DNA from: Octadecabacter arcticus 238
GTDB taxonomy: Bacteria; Pseudomonadota; Alphaproteobacteria; Rhodobacterales; Rhodobacteraceae
Reading direction: 5' to 3'
Assembly (NCBI RefSeq): GCF_000155735.2
Contig: NC_020908.1
Coordinates: 1,245,001-1,309,000 of the forward strand
Length of the DNA stretch: 64,000 nt
This document shows positions 39,856 to 49,028 of the stretch, in pieces. The translations under genes and the position numbers were made by a program. A model generated the notes under the pieces. The model ran no database searches. It was not told the origin of the DNA and was given only the letters and a program-made list of their open reading frames with translations. Every line of letters begins with the position of its first letter. Position 1 is the first letter of the stretch.

Positions 39856-41019
39856 TCATGCCACTTTTCGTATCTCGGCGTGGCCAAAAGTATGCGATGT
39901 CCGGAGTGCGCTTATCAAGGGCAGTGTGAGGGCGCTCTGAGTTGCAGAACTCAATCCAGTCATCGATAATCCGTTTCGCTTGAAACTGTCTGTGATTTCA
40001 TGCAGATAGACTGCCTTTTGTTTCAACAACGGCCACAGGCGTTCGATAAAGATGTTGTCCAGATAGCGGCCCCTGCCAACCATCGATATTTTGATGTCAG
40101 ATTTGGTCAAAGTTGTGATCCAACTGGAGCCTGTATATTGGCTGACTTGGTCCGTATTCATTATCTCTGGCTTGCCATATCGGGCAATTGCCTCCTCCAA
40201 CGCCTCAACACAAAAGCTTGCATCCAACGTATTGGAAAGCCGCCAGGTCAAAACTTTACGGGTCGCCCAATCCATGATTGTACCAGATACAGAAAGCCAT
40301 TTTTGACTGGAATATAGGTGATGTCGCTGATCCAAACCTGATTGGTTCGGGTGATTGCCAGTTTTCTCAGCAGGTAAGGGTAAATGCGGTGCTGTGGGTG
40401 CTTCTTGCTGGTGTTCGGCCCCTTGTACAATCTCGTGCATGTAAACATGCACTGCCGGGCAGCGGATGGCCTGCACCCCATGATGTTCATCAGGCGACGA
40501 ACACGGTGTCGTCCGGCCGAGAAGCCAGACTGAGGAAGGTAAGCAACAATCTGGCGACTTCCGAAAACTGGTATTTGGTGAACACCCTATCAATCTCATG
40601 CATCAGCTTAAGTGTCTCAGCATTCACCCCAACTGGTGTGTAATAGATCGACGAACGGCTGATCTTGAGCAGCCACACTGGCGCGTCAGGCTCAGTTTTG
40701 AGTTATCTTTGCGGATCATCTCGCGGCGTTTTAATGGGCTCACCGCTTCAGCCCTTGTGACAAAAAAACGTTCTCCACCGCCAGCTGACCAATCTTGGCG
40801 TGCATCTCCTTTATCTCACCGTCCGTATTCTCAGCCTTTTTTTACCGTTTCGGAAAAAACGCCTGCCATGCTTTTGATCGCCTGACGTTTCCATGTGCCC
40901 ACCTGTGTAGGGTGGAGTTGGCGCTTGGCCGCAATCTCCTGAACCGTCTTGTCACCGCGCAGCGCTTCAAGCGCCACAGCAGCTTTAAACTGGTCTGAAA
41001 AGTTCCGTCGCTTTGTCAT
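39856..41019 (-). pseudogene. IS3-family orfA/orfB with multiple frameshifts
   Basis: orfA begins at 41019 (MTKRRNFSDQFKAAVALEAL) and loses frame after VFSETVKKG. orfB pieces follow: LLKISRSSIYYTPVGVNAET, NTSKKHPQHRIYPYLLRK, NQVWISDITYIPVKNGFLYL (first Asp), TIMDWATRKVLTWRLSNTLD, EIMNTDQVSQYTGSSWITTL and YLDNIFIERLWPLLKQKA (Glu). These are spread over at least three frames. One shift is caused by the 37-bp palindromic insert at 40428. A Gly to Val change in the NTDQ motif adds to the decay. Confidence 0.88.
40428..40464 (+). repeat. Small palindromic element, copy 5
   Basis: A 37-bp insert consists of CAATCTC, a perfect stem GTGCATGT-AA-ACATGCAC, and TGCCGGGCAGCG. It splits the transposase sequence VQAI-YKGPNTSKK and shifts its frame. 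Confidence 0.8.
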
Positions 41020-41122
41020 TCTCGTATCCATTCGTTCGTGCTGGATACATCTTAGCATGCTGTCCGAATTTGCCGGACCACTTCACGGCTGGCAGGGTGG
41101 CGCGGACCCAACGACCGAGCAG

Positions 41123-41959
41123 CTATTTCATATGCAGCAAAAACAGGCTGAACAGTTCCACCTGAGACGAGATTTGCAGCTTGGAATAGATGTTGCGCCG
41201 GTGCGTTTTGACCGTCGCCAACGAGATGCCAAGGTTCAGCGAAATCGACTGGCTGGAATGGCCGATCAGGATCAGCTGCGCCACCTCGCGTTCACGTGCG
41301 GTCAGGATATCACCGCCGAAATCATGAAATCGGTCCTCCTGGTTGGCAGGGCTGTCAGCCGCCTCCAGACTGGCAGGGTTGAGCGCGAATTGGCGGTGCA
41401 GCACCGCGTCCAGCATCGGATAAAGCTGTGTCATCATCGCGCGACAGGCCGTGGTCTGCGCGCTGCCCAGAGGCGTGAGAAAGCTGAAGTCAAGCGCGGT
41501 GCCATTCGGCAGGGCGATCAGCAAGATCACCTCGGCCATGTTCTTGGGCCAGCCGGGAGTGCGATAGCCGATCAGCTCGTTCTCTTCGATGTGAACGTCG
41601 ATATCGGGCTGATCGATAGTGGCGCTGTCCTTGGGAAAGAAGTCCGAGATCATATAGACGCCCGAAGCTTGCCCCTGTTGATAGGCGCGGTAGGCGGGAT
41701 TGATAACATGGGTGTAGGCTAGGTAATTCTGCAATCCGCGCGCATGGGCGGGGGGGTCGGGGTGATTGGCCAGCGCGGCAGGCCCCTGCGCCTTGCAGTA
41801 GAGAAAGATGTGAAACGACTGAAACTCAAAGCTGTCGGCCAGCACCCCGGCCAGATCGCGGGCAAAACTGTCTCGACCGATCAACGCAATCAGCGCGGCG
41901 ATCTGTGCCGAGCTGGGCTGGTGGTCAAGCGGTGGTGCGAGTGGGGGCACAGGCTTCAT
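41123..41959 (-). CDS. LuxR-family transcriptional regulator
   Basis: The 278-residue protein has an N-terminal sensor part (residues 1-205, no recognised ligand domain) and a C-terminal LuxR HTH: LTAREREVAQLILIGHSSQS, SLATVKTHRRNIYSKL, at about residues 212-270. It is transcribed away from the aminotransferase-like gene and ABC transporter with 157 nt between them, and probably controls that cluster. Base composition is visibly GC-richer than the flanking IS region. Confidence 0.88.
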   Translation of the reverse strand: MKPVPPLAPPLDHQPSSAQIAALIALIGRDSFARDLAGVLADSFEFQSFHIFLYCKAQGPAALANHPDPPAHARGLQNYLAYTHVINPAYRAYQQGQASGVYMISDFFPKDSATIDQPDIDVHIEENELIGYRTPGWPKNMAEVILLIALPNGTALDFSFLTPLGSAQTTACRAMMTQLYPMLDAVLHRQFALNPASLEAADSPANQEDRFHDFGGDILTAREREVAQLILIGHSSQSISLNLGISLATVKTHRRNIYSKLQISSQVELFSLFLLHMK

Positions 41960-42116
41960 GGAGCCATTAACACCGCCCCGCTTGCGCAGATCAAGGGCCG
42001 CGTGTGGCTTGAGCGCGCCTCTGCCTCATCCTTTAGGATGATATGTTTGCAGCAGCGTTGGTCGCATACTGATCCAAAGACGGCCCGCGACATTCGCGGC
42101 AAGGGGGATATTGACC

Positions 42117-43385
42117 ATGGCTTTTCCGATTGACGACGTGCGCGCCATGTTCCCGTCGTTGGCGCAGACCGACGATGGCGCCGCGCGCTGTTATCTGGAC
42201 AATCCGGCGGGCACGCAGGTGTCCAAACTGGTGATCGACGCGGTCAGCGACTATTTCATCCACCACAATTCCAACGCCGGCGGCGCCTTTGTGACCAGCC
42301 GCCAGACTGACCGCATCTGGGCTGGGGCGCATGACGACATGGCGCTTATGCTGGGCGCGGCATCGAGTTCTGAGGTGGTCATCGGCCAATCCATGACCAG
42401 CCTGACGTTCCATCTGTCGCGCTGCATTTGCCATGATTTCCAGCCCGGCGATCAGATCGTGATCACCCGAATGGAGCATGAGGGCAACGTTGGCCCGTGG
42501 CTGGAGATCGCCAAGGACAAGGGGCTGGAAATCCGCTGGGTCGATTTCAACCGCGAAACTTGGCAGGTCGAGCCCGAGGATCTGGCCGCGCAACTCAGCG
42601 ATCGCACACGGCTGGTGGCGCTGAACTACGCCTCGAACATGACTGGGTCTATAAATGATATTGAGGCGTTAACGAAGGTTGCCAAGGACGCGGGCGCGTT
42701 GGTGTTCGTCGATGCGGTGCAATTGACGCCGCATCATCTGGTGGATGTGCAGGCACTGGGCTGTGACTTTCTGGCCTGTTCGTCGTATAAATTTTTTGGC
42801 CCGCACATGGGCATCGTCTGGGGCCGACATGATCTGCTGAACACGATCTACCCCTACAAGGGCCGCTGCGTGTCGAACGCCAGCCCCGACCGGCACGAAA
42901 TGGGCACGCCGCAATATGAATTGCTGGCCGGGTTGTCCGCCACCGTGCGCTATTTTGAGTCGCTGGGGGGGATGTTGGGCGGCACCGGCAGCCGCCGCGA
43001 TCTGATCGCGCAGGCCTACAGTGCCTCGCGCCAATATGAGGAACCGCTGACTGATACGCTGATCGCCGGGCTTCAGGATATTCCCGGCATCACCATTTAC
43101 GGCATCACCAATCCCAACCGGATCGGCGAGCGGGTGCCGACCGTGTCGATCCGCCACGCGTCCGTCGCGCCCCAACTCATCGCCGAGGCGCTGGGGGCGG
43201 CGGGCATCCATGTCTGGCACGGGCATAATTATGCGTATGAGCCCGCGCGCGCGTTGGGCCTGCCGCTGGATGAGGGCGTCGTGCGAATTGGTATCGCGCA
43301 TTACAATACACAAGCCGAAATCGAGCGCGCACTGCAAGAGATTCACAAGGCCGTTACAAAGACCGGATTAATTCGACACTGGTAA
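42117..43385 (+). CDS. Cysteine desulfurase-like / class V aminotransferase PLP enzyme
   Basis: The 422-residue protein has the class V fold. The PLP lysine is in ACSSYKFFGPHMG near residue 225, the cofactor-binding Asp in ALVFVDAVQLTPHH near 200, and SMTSLTFHLSRC near 95 serves the phosphate cup. It resembles the SufS-like cysteine desulfurase-like subgroup, but I do not see the mobile-loop cysteine of true desulfurases. ATG 42117 follows AAGGGGGA and is chosen over TTG 42111. It heads the operon with the amino acid transporter, so its substrate may be the imported compound. Confidence 0.82.
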   Translation: MAFPIDDVRAMFPSLAQTDDGAARCYLDNPAGTQVSKLVIDAVSDYFIHHNSNAGGAFVTSRQTDRIWAGAHDDMALMLGAASSSEVVIGQSMTSLTFHLSRCICHDFQPGDQIVITRMEHEGNVGPWLEIAKDKGLEIRWVDFNRETWQVEPEDLAAQLSDRTRLVALNYASNMTGSINDIEALTKVAKDAGALVFVDAVQLTPHHLVDVQALGCDFLACSSYKFFGPHMGIVWGRHDLLNTIYPYKGRCVSNASPDRHEMGTPQYELLAGLSATVRYFESLGGMLGGTGSRRDLIAQAYSASRQYEEPLTDTLIAGLQDIPGITIYGITNPNRIGERVPTVSIRHASVAPQLIAEALGAAGIHVWHGHNYAYEPARALGLPLDEGVVRIGIAHYNTQAEIERALQEIHKAVTKTGLIRHW

Positions 43386-43410
43386 AATATAAACCAGGAG
43401 AAAACAGACC

Positions 43411-44223
43411 ATGAAACGACTCCACGGACTATTCGCCGCCGCCGCTGCGGCACTGACCTTGGGCACCACCCTGCCTGCCAGCGCCGAAACGTTGCGCGTC
43501 GGCATGGAATGCACCTATGCCCCCTTCAACTATCGCACCGACGCGGGCGAGTTGGCGGGCTATGACGTCGACGTTGCCACTGGCGTGGCTGCGATCATGG
43601 GCGCCGACCTTGAATTCGTCTGTCAGCAATGGGACGGGATGATCCCCGCGCTGCTGGCCAACAAGTTCGACTTGATCGTCGCCTCGATGTCGATCACCAA
43701 CCAGCGTTTGGAAAAGATCGACTTTTCCAGCCCCTACCGCGATTCCGTGGGCCGTCTAGTGGGCCGATCGGAAGCCAATTTGAACCTGTTCGACGAGGCG
43801 AGCAATCCCATTCCCGAGAACTTCAAGGGCCTGCGCATCGGGATTGAACGCGCCTCGACCTATGAGGCCTGGTTCAACGCCACGCTGCCCGATGCCGAAA
43901 CCGTTCTCTATGACGGGAACGAACCCATGTATCTGGACCTGCGCAATGGCCGCGTCGATGCGATCATGACCAACCCGATGAAGGCGCATCTGAGTTTTTT
44001 GGCCACCGAAGAGGGCAGCGGCTTTGAATTCGTCAGCCCCGCAATTTCCGAGATCGAATATTTTGGCACCGGTGTCGGCATCGGTCTGCGCCAAGGCCAG
44101 CCCGAATTGATGGCCCGGCTGGACGCCGCGATCAAGCAGTTGATCAACGACGGCAAGCTGACCGAATTCGCGCTGAAATATTTCCCCTTCCCTATCCACA
44201 ACGAAAAATGGGGCGATAGCTGA
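43411..44223 (+). CDS. Polar amino acid ABC transporter, substrate-binding protein
   Basis: The 270-residue protein has a Sec signal peptide (MKRLHGLFAAAAAALTLGTT, cleavage near PASA-ET). The SBP family 3 core follows: RVGMECTYAPFNYRTDAGEL, GYDVDVATGVAAIMGADLEF, WDGMIPALLANKFDLIVASM and TNQRLEKIDFSSPY. This is the lysine/arginine/ornithine/histidine type. It captures substrate in the periplasm for the permeases downstream. A terminator-like hairpin after the gene should allow more binding protein than permease. Confidence 0.93.
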   Translation: MKRLHGLFAAAAAALTLGTTLPASAETLRVGMECTYAPFNYRTDAGELAGYDVDVATGVAAIMGADLEFVCQQWDGMIPALLANKFDLIVASMSITNQRLEKIDFSSPYRDSVGRLVGRSEANLNLFDEASNPIPENFKGLRIGIERASTYEAWFNATLPDAETVLYDGNEPMYLDLRNGRVDAIMTNPMKAHLSFLATEEGSGFEFVSPAISEIEYFGTGVGIGLRQGQPELMARLDAAIKQLINDGKLTEFALKYFPFPIHNEKWGDS

Positions 44224-44242
44224 TCCCTGATCTGATCGCATG

Positions 44243-44275
44243 GGGCGGCGCGCGCAGGTTCGCCGCCCTATTTTT
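44243..44275 (+). terminator. Attenuating terminator between binding protein and permease genes
   Basis: Stem GGGCGGCG / CGCCGCCC (44243-44250, 44261-44268) with a 10-nt loop is followed by TATTTTT. It would lower transcription into the permease genes. Confidence 0.75.
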
Positions 44276-44302
44276 ACCTTAAACCACGAAAAGGGGCACG
44301 CC

Positions 44303-44998
44303 GTGGACGTTCTGACAGGCTGGTGGGACGATTTCTTCTGGGGCTCCGTCGTGGTGGCGCAGGTGTTTCTGGCCTCCCTCGTGCTGATGGTAATCTTTGG
44401 CCTGTTAGGCGCGGCGGCCAAGCTGTCGAGTAATCGGATCTTTCAAAAGATCGCCAACGGCTATACGATCGTGTTTCGCGGTACGCCCGAAATTCTGGTG
44501 ATCCTGCTGCTGTATTTCGGCTCGGCCATCGCGCTGACTGCCATCGCGCAGGTGTTCAACCCCGAGATCAAGTTTCTGGACGTGCCGCCCTTCTGGGCCG
44601 GGACCATCGCCATCGCGCTGATCGTCGGTTCCTACGCGACCGAGACGTTTCGCGGGGCCTTTCTGGGCGTCAAACCCGGCAGTATCGAGGCGGCGCAGGC
44701 GCTGGGCATGAATGGCTTTCAGGTGTTTTTCTATGTCCGCGTGGCTGAAATGTGGCGCCTGGCCCTGCCGGCCTTCGGCAATCACATGCTGTCGCTCATC
44801 AAGGATACCGCGCTGATTTCCATCATCGGCCTAAACGAGACGCTGTTCGTCGCCAAACAGGCCATCGCCACCACGGGCGCGCCGTTCATCATGTATATCA
44901 TGGTGGGCGTGATATATCTGGGTTTTTCCACGGTGATCACCCTGACGGTCATGACGCTGGAATACTATGGCACCCGCCATATGAGGTCGGCGACATGA
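44303..44998 (+). CDS. Amino acid ABC transporter permease (HisM/HisQ family), first
   Basis: The GTG start at 44303 follows AAGGGGCAC and begins VDVLTGWWDD. The 231-residue protein has five or so membrane helices, the HisMQ signature YTIVFRGTPEILVILLLYFG near residue 55 and the EAA loop EAAQALGMNGFQVFFYV near 130. It overlaps the next permease by 4 nt. Confidence 0.9.
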   Translation: MDVLTGWWDDFFWGSVVVAQVFLASLVLMVIFGLLGAAAKLSSNRIFQKIANGYTIVFRGTPEILVILLLYFGSAIALTAIAQVFNPEIKFLDVPPFWAGTIAIALIVGSYATETFRGAFLGVKPGSIEAAQALGMNGFQVFFYVRVAEMWRLALPAFGNHMLSLIKDTALISIIGLNETLFVAKQAIATTGAPFIMYIMVGVIYLGFSTVITLTVMTLEYYGTRHMRSAT

Positions 44999-45696
44999 GC
45001 TTTGATGTTTCCCTGATTTTCTCCGCCCTTCCCAAGATGCTGATGGGCATTGGCTTGACCTTTCAATTGCTAGTGCTGTCGGGGGTGCTGGGTCTGGCGC
45101 TGGCTATTGTGCTGATGCTGATGCGCGTCAGTGGTAAATGGTATCTGGACTGGCCCGCACAGACCTATATCTATATCTTTCGCGGCACGCCGATCCTAGT
45201 GCAGATCTTCATCGTCTATTACGGCTTTCCGCAGCTTGAGTTCATCCGTGAGGGTATCCTGTGGCCGATCTTCCGCGATCCGTTTGGCTGTGCCATCGTC
45301 GCGCTGACGCTGAACACTGGGGCCTATGTGTCAGAAATCCTGCGCGGTGGCGTTCTGGGCGTGGATCGCGGCATATTGGAGGCGGGCGAGGCGCTGGGCC
45401 TCAATCGCTGTCAGCGGTTCACCTATCTGACCACCCCCATCGCCGCACGGCTGGCCCTGCCGGCCTATGGCAACGACGTGATCAGCCTGCTAAAATCCAC
45501 CGCGCTGGTCAGCACGATCACGCTGGCGGACATGACGGGGATTGCGCGGACCATCGTGGCGCAAACCTATGCGCCATATGAAATCTTCATCTCGCTGGCG
45601 ATCGTCTACATGATCATAACGCTTTTCATCCAGAAACTCATGGCCCGGATCGAACGCTGGCTGGGCCGCTACACGGTAAGGACGGGCCAGACATGA
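44995..45696 (+). CDS. Amino acid ABC transporter permease, second
   Basis: The 233-residue partner permease starts at ATG 44995. It has [38 protein letters not shown] and the EAA loop [17 protein letters not shown]. It pairs with the first permease in the membrane. The start overlaps the upstream stop and the end overlaps the ATPase gene by 4 nt. Confidence 0.93.
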   Translation: MSFDVSLIFSALPKMLMGIGLTFQLLVLSGVLGLALAIVLMLMRVSGKWYLDWPAQTYIYIFRGTPILVQIFIVYYGFPQLEFIREGILWPIFRDPFGCAIVALTLNTGAYVSEILRGGVLGVDRGILEAGEALGLNRCQRFTYLTTPIAARLALPAYGNDVISLLKSTALVSTITLADMTGIARTIVAQTYAPYEIFISLAIVYMIITLFIQKLMARIERWLGRYTVRTGQT

Positions 45697-46439
45697 GTGC
45701 CACGCAACCTCTCATCCGCATGGAGCATGTCGGCAAGAATTTCGGCACGTTCAAGGCGCTGCATGACTTCAATCTTGTGGTGACCAAGGGCGAACGCATC
45801 GTGGTCTGCGGCCCCTCCGGGTCGGGCAAATCAACGATGATCCGCTGTATCAACCGGCTGGAAAAACATGACGAGGGTCGGATCTTCATCGGCGATATCG
45901 AGTTGACGGACAAATTGAAGGATCTCAACGCCGTGCGCCGCGAGGTCGGCATGGTGTTTCAAAGCTTCAATCTGTTTCCGCATATGACCATCCTGAAAAA
46001 CCTGATGCTGGCCCAGAAACTGGTGCGCAAGACCCCCAAGGACGAGGCGCGCGAGGTGGCGATGCATTATCTAAACCGCGTCAAGATCCCCGAACAGGCC
46101 GATAAATACCCCATCCAGCTGTTGGGCGGTCAGCAACAGCGCGTCGCCATCGCCCGTGCCCTGTGCATGAAGCCCGAGGTGATGCTGTTCGATGAACCCA
46201 CCTCGGCGCTGGACCCCGAAATGATCAACGAGGTGCTCGAGGTGATGACCGACCTTGCCAAGGACGGCATGACCATGATCTGCGTCACCCACGAAATGGG
46301 CTTTGCGCGGTCGGTCGCGGATCGCGTGATCTTTATGGACGCGGGCGAGATCGTCGAAGAGGCGACGCCCGAAATCTTCTTCGGCGCGCCCAGGAACGAG
46401 CGCACCAAACTGTTTCTCAGCCAAATCCTGACACATTGA
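45693..46439 (+). CDS. Amino acid ABC transporter ATP-binding protein
   Basis: The 248-residue protein has Walker [16 protein letters not shown]-loop [10 protein letters not shown], signature [15 protein letters not shown] (Leu in place of the usual Ser) and Walker [16 protein letters not shown], with the H-loop in VTHEMGF. It energises the permease pair. The LLGGQ signature is a minor variant and is not expected to abolish function. Confidence 0.95.
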   Translation: MSATQPLIRMEHVGKNFGTFKALHDFNLVVTKGERIVVCGPSGSGKSTMIRCINRLEKHDEGRIFIGDIELTDKLKDLNAVRREVGMVFQSFNLFPHMTILKNLMLAQKLVRKTPKDEAREVAMHYLNRVKIPEQADKYPIQLLGGQQQRVAIARALCMKPEVMLFDEPTSALDPEMINEVLEVMTDLAKDGMTMICVTHEMGFARSVADRVIFMDAGEIVEEATPEIFFGAPRNERTKLFLSQILTH

Positions 46440-46449
46440 AAGACCGACC

Positions 46450-47232
46450 ATGACGCGACCCGACGACTCTGAATTTATGGCCTTTGCCGAAACCTTGGCT
46501 GATCTCAGCCGCGCCATGCTGATAGCGGCCGCACGCCACAAGCCGGACATCGAAATCAAGGCCGATGCATCCTTTGTCACCACCACCGACAAGGCGGTCG
46601 AGTCTGCCCTGCGCGAACGTATTCTGGCGACCTACCCGGATCACGGCATTCTGGGCGAGGAATTTCCCAGCGTGAACACTGTTGCCGAATTCGTCTGGGT
46701 GCTGGACCCGATCGACGGCACTGCGCCGTTCATCGCCGGCATCCCCGTCTATGGCACGCTGATTTCACTGGCCTGGAATGGCGCGCCCTGGCTGGGAGTG
46801 ATCGATCATCCGGTGACATCCGACCGCTGGACCGGCGTGGCGCATGAAAGCGCCCATCACAACGGCGTGCCGGTGCGCGTGCGCGACTGCGCGGCATTGG
46901 AGCGCGCGTTGATCACCTGTAGCAACGCCGATTTCATGGCGAGCGAAGCGCGCACGCAGTTTGACATCATCCGCAGGCGGGCGCAATATGTGCAATACGG
47001 CGGGTCATGCTTTGCTTATGCCGTGATGGCCTCGGGGCGTACGGATATGGCGATTGACGGCGGCATGGATCCGTTTGATGTCTACGCACCGGCGGCAGTG
47101 ATCCTTGGCGCGGGTGGGTATTTCTGCGATTGGCAGGGTCAACCGCTGAGCTTTGCGATGGATGGCTATGTTCTGGCCGCTGGGGACAAGGCCCGGCTGG
47201 ACGAGGCGCTGGCGGTTTTGGGCGGCGCATAA
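46450..47232 (+). CDS. Inositol monophosphatase family protein (HisN-like)
   Basis: The 260-residue metal-dependent phosphatase has GEEFPSVN (metal-binding Glu) near residue 75, VWVLDPIDGTAPFIAG (DPIDGT motif) near 90 and GGMDPFDVYAPAAVI near 205 (usual form WDxAAG, here changed to FDVYAP). It is closest in layout to histidinol-phosphatase and related IMPases. It is 10 nt downstream of the ATPase gene, so it is part of the operon. The substrate is unknown. Confidence 0.85.
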   Translation: MTRPDDSEFMAFAETLADLSRAMLIAAARHKPDIEIKADASFVTTTDKAVESALRERILATYPDHGILGEEFPSVNTVAEFVWVLDPIDGTAPFIAGIPVYGTLISLAWNGAPWLGVIDHPVTSDRWTGVAHESAHHNGVPVRVRDCAALERALITCSNADFMASEARTQFDIIRRRAQYVQYGGSCFAYAVMASGRTDMAIDGGMDPFDVYAPAAVILGAGGYFCDWQGQPLSFAMDGYVLAAGDKARLDEALAVLGGA

Positions 47233-47242
47233 CGGAGACCAT

Positions 47243-47386
47243 ATGGGCAAACCGATCATTCTGGACCCCGCTGACGTCGCCGCGCACCTGCAACGGCTGG
47301 ACGTTGTGGCCGAATTGCGCGCGTTGTTCCGCGCCTTGGGTGACGCTAGTCGGCGCGAACCCAGCCGGCAAAAAAAGTCCTTCTGA
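47243..47386 (+). pseudogene. Ornithine cyclodeaminase/mu-crystallin family, N-terminal fragment
   Basis: After a good RBS (GGAGAC) the frame encodes MGKPIILDPADVAAHLQRLD and VVAELRALFRALGDA, the normal N-terminus of this family. It then diverges at about 47345 and stops at 47386. About 270 residues of a usual 310 are missing. The right border of the transferred cluster lies here, at a deletion or recombination junction. Confidence 0.8.
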
Positions 47387-47415
47387 CACTGCCCAAAGGG
47401 CGGTTTCGCGCCTGA

Positions 47416-48066
47416 TTATGCTGCGGTAAACAGTGTTGGACGGGCAGACAGCTCTGGCTGTCGCAGATCGTGGCCGCCGTCGTGGACATGGGTAGACACC
47501 CCGGCACCCTGTGCTGCAAACCAATCGATCAAACGCTGGCTTAGGGGCCACGGACAAATCGGATCGCATTTTCGGGCGGTAATCAGGACCTTCTTACCAG
47601 AAAGTGGAGGGTTCGCCGCCGGTTCCCAAGGGATCAGCGGATGCAACAATACGATCAGCGCAAACAGATCGGGATTTGCTATTGCAACAGAGGCAAGGAT
47701 ATTTGCCCCGTTCGAATAGCGAAAGCCATAGACCAGCGAGGCAGGGTGTTGCGCTTTATGCAAGGCTAAAAATGCCGCCACCGTCTCTGTGCGGCGGGCC
47801 CGATCGTCCATATCATAAATGCCCTCGCCGGTGCGGCGAAAGAACCGCTCCGCGCCGCGTTCGGACACATTACCGCGTGGCGAAACAACGCCTGCCCCCG
47901 GAGAAAGCTGTTGCGCCAGATCAAAGAACTGATGCTTGTCGTCGCCGGTCCCGTGAAAGGCAAAGATCAGCGGCGCGTCCGCTTTGGGGGCTTTGGTCAA
48001 CGTGTGATAGCTGTCTTTGACATTGGAGTTTCCTTTAAGGTGCAGTCGGGGGCAAAAGACGTTCAA
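47416..48066 (-). CDS. Phospholipase/carboxylesterase family alpha/beta hydrolase (MhqD-like), start damaged
   Basis: The serine hydrolase has LIFAFHGTGDDKHQFFDLAQ (oxyanion loop), FRYSNGANILASVA (nucleophile Ser), CDPICPWPLSQ (Asp) and HDGGHDLRQPEL (His). It is closest to MhqD-type quinone-stress esterases. The best Shine-Dalgarno (AAAGGA) serves ATG 48023, but that ATG is in another frame and stops after 8 codons. A 1- or 2-base indel after the start codon is likely. The frame can be opened only from ATG 48066, inside the upstream gene fragment and without an RBS. It may be a pseudogene. Confidence 0.65.
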   Translation of the reverse strand: MNVFCPRLHLKGNSNVKDSYHTLTKAPKADAPLIFAFHGTGDDKHQFFDLAQQLSPGAGVVSPRGNVSERGAERFFRRTGEGIYDMDDRARRTETVAAFLALHKAQHPASLVYGFRYSNGANILASVAIANPDLFALIVLLHPLIPWEPAANPPLSGKKVLITARKCDPICPWPLSQRLIDWFAAQGAGVSTHVHDGGHDLRQPELSARPTLFTAA

Positions 48067-48226
48067 TCTCGGCGCGGTGCTGCTCGTATCGGGTGGGCAG
48101 CTTCAGGGCCTGACCCAGTTGCGCGGTGTTTTCGTCACGGTCAAAGCCTGGCTTGTTGGTCGCAACTTCGAACACGACATTAATCAGGCTCTTTGTCGCT
48201 GCTTTGGGCACTGACCAAACATCCAA
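48035..48226 (-). pseudogene. VOC-family ring-cleaving dioxygenase (MhqO-like), C-terminal fragment
   Basis: The end of a glyoxalase-fold dioxygenase is visible: VVFEVATNKPGFDRDENTAQ, LGQALKLPTRYEQHRAEIER and LLPP. The metal-ligand Glu is in FEVAT. The front of the gene is missing. In bacteria mhqO and mhqD are often neighbours, which supports both assignments. Confidence 0.65.
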
Positions 48227-49028
48227 TTCTTATTGTCGAATAACATCTACTCTAATGGCCGCTTTCAAGAAAACATGAGTTCAATTTGCGAACGCAGCGA
48301 AAGGCTGCCAACCGCCCTTTGTGGCAGAATTAAACGCGCAAGTTTGAAGTGTTTGGGTCCTTCCGAGGCTCTTTCCCTCACAGGGGAAATGCGCACCCCG
48401 TTACGTAAGACAGGCGGGAATTTTCTTAGCTGATTGTTTGGGTTCTTGTTGTTGTTATTACGCTACCTGACCTGAGTATATCTAACGCTATACGACGAAC
48501 CCGCCATTAGCTACAGACCACGCCAAAGACAAAACTCCTGACACAGCTCCCCTGCCAAAAACGGCACGTTTCAGTTGTTAAAAAGCAAGCCAAAGGCAAT
48601 AACCCGCATTACACAACCTACAGCCTACGGTTAAAAAAGGGGGGGAAGGCCGCCTGATTGGACTGACCAAGGGCGGCATGAATACCAAACTGCATGCGAT
48701 CACAGACACCAGCGGACGCCCTATCCGTATCTTTATCACAGCAGGGCAAGTCAGTGATTATACTGGCGCTAACGCCTTGATGAATAATCCAAGCATAATG
48801 CATTGTCGGCTTGGAGAACTGGTTCACCTTCCATCAGTAATGACCAAAAAAGACGGGCGCTGCGTCATTCGGATAAGCAGATCTTAAGACATCATCTGGC
48901 AGTGGTTGGTCCGGCAGTTCTTCTGGATTACGAACGGATATCCGATCTTATTTCACGTCAACCCACACATCAGATCCGAGCTTAGAGCGACCATGATCTC
49001 AAACAGGCGGGCTATTAAGCGCCTTTCC
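48227..49028. other. About 800 bp of gene debris
   Basis: Only an IS5-type transposase fragment at 48648-48790 is recognised. The rest has no supported gene and separates the truncated MhqO-like fragment from the CaiB-like gene. Confidence 0.5.
48648..48790 (+). pseudogene. IS5-family (IS427-like) transposase fragment
   Basis: GRLIGLTKGGMNTKLHAITD and SGRPIRIFITAGQVSDYTGA match the middle of IS5-family transposases, including the first catalytic region. The sequence diverges after ANALMNN. No ends are found. Confidence 0.75.

Larger units (their letters stand above)
39794..41085 (-). mobile_element. IS3-family element, decayed
   Basis: The ends are related inverted repeats (TTAAGTGGTCCTGC at the left, TGAAGTGGTCCGGC inverted at the right, both followed by GGACAG). 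The right end abuts the GC-rich LuxR/ABC cluster, so this element marks the border of that cluster. Confidence 0.82.

Noticed and set aside
48233..48433. 66-codon frame between the esterase and CaiB clusters
   Set aside because: No RBS, no recognised motif and located in gene debris.
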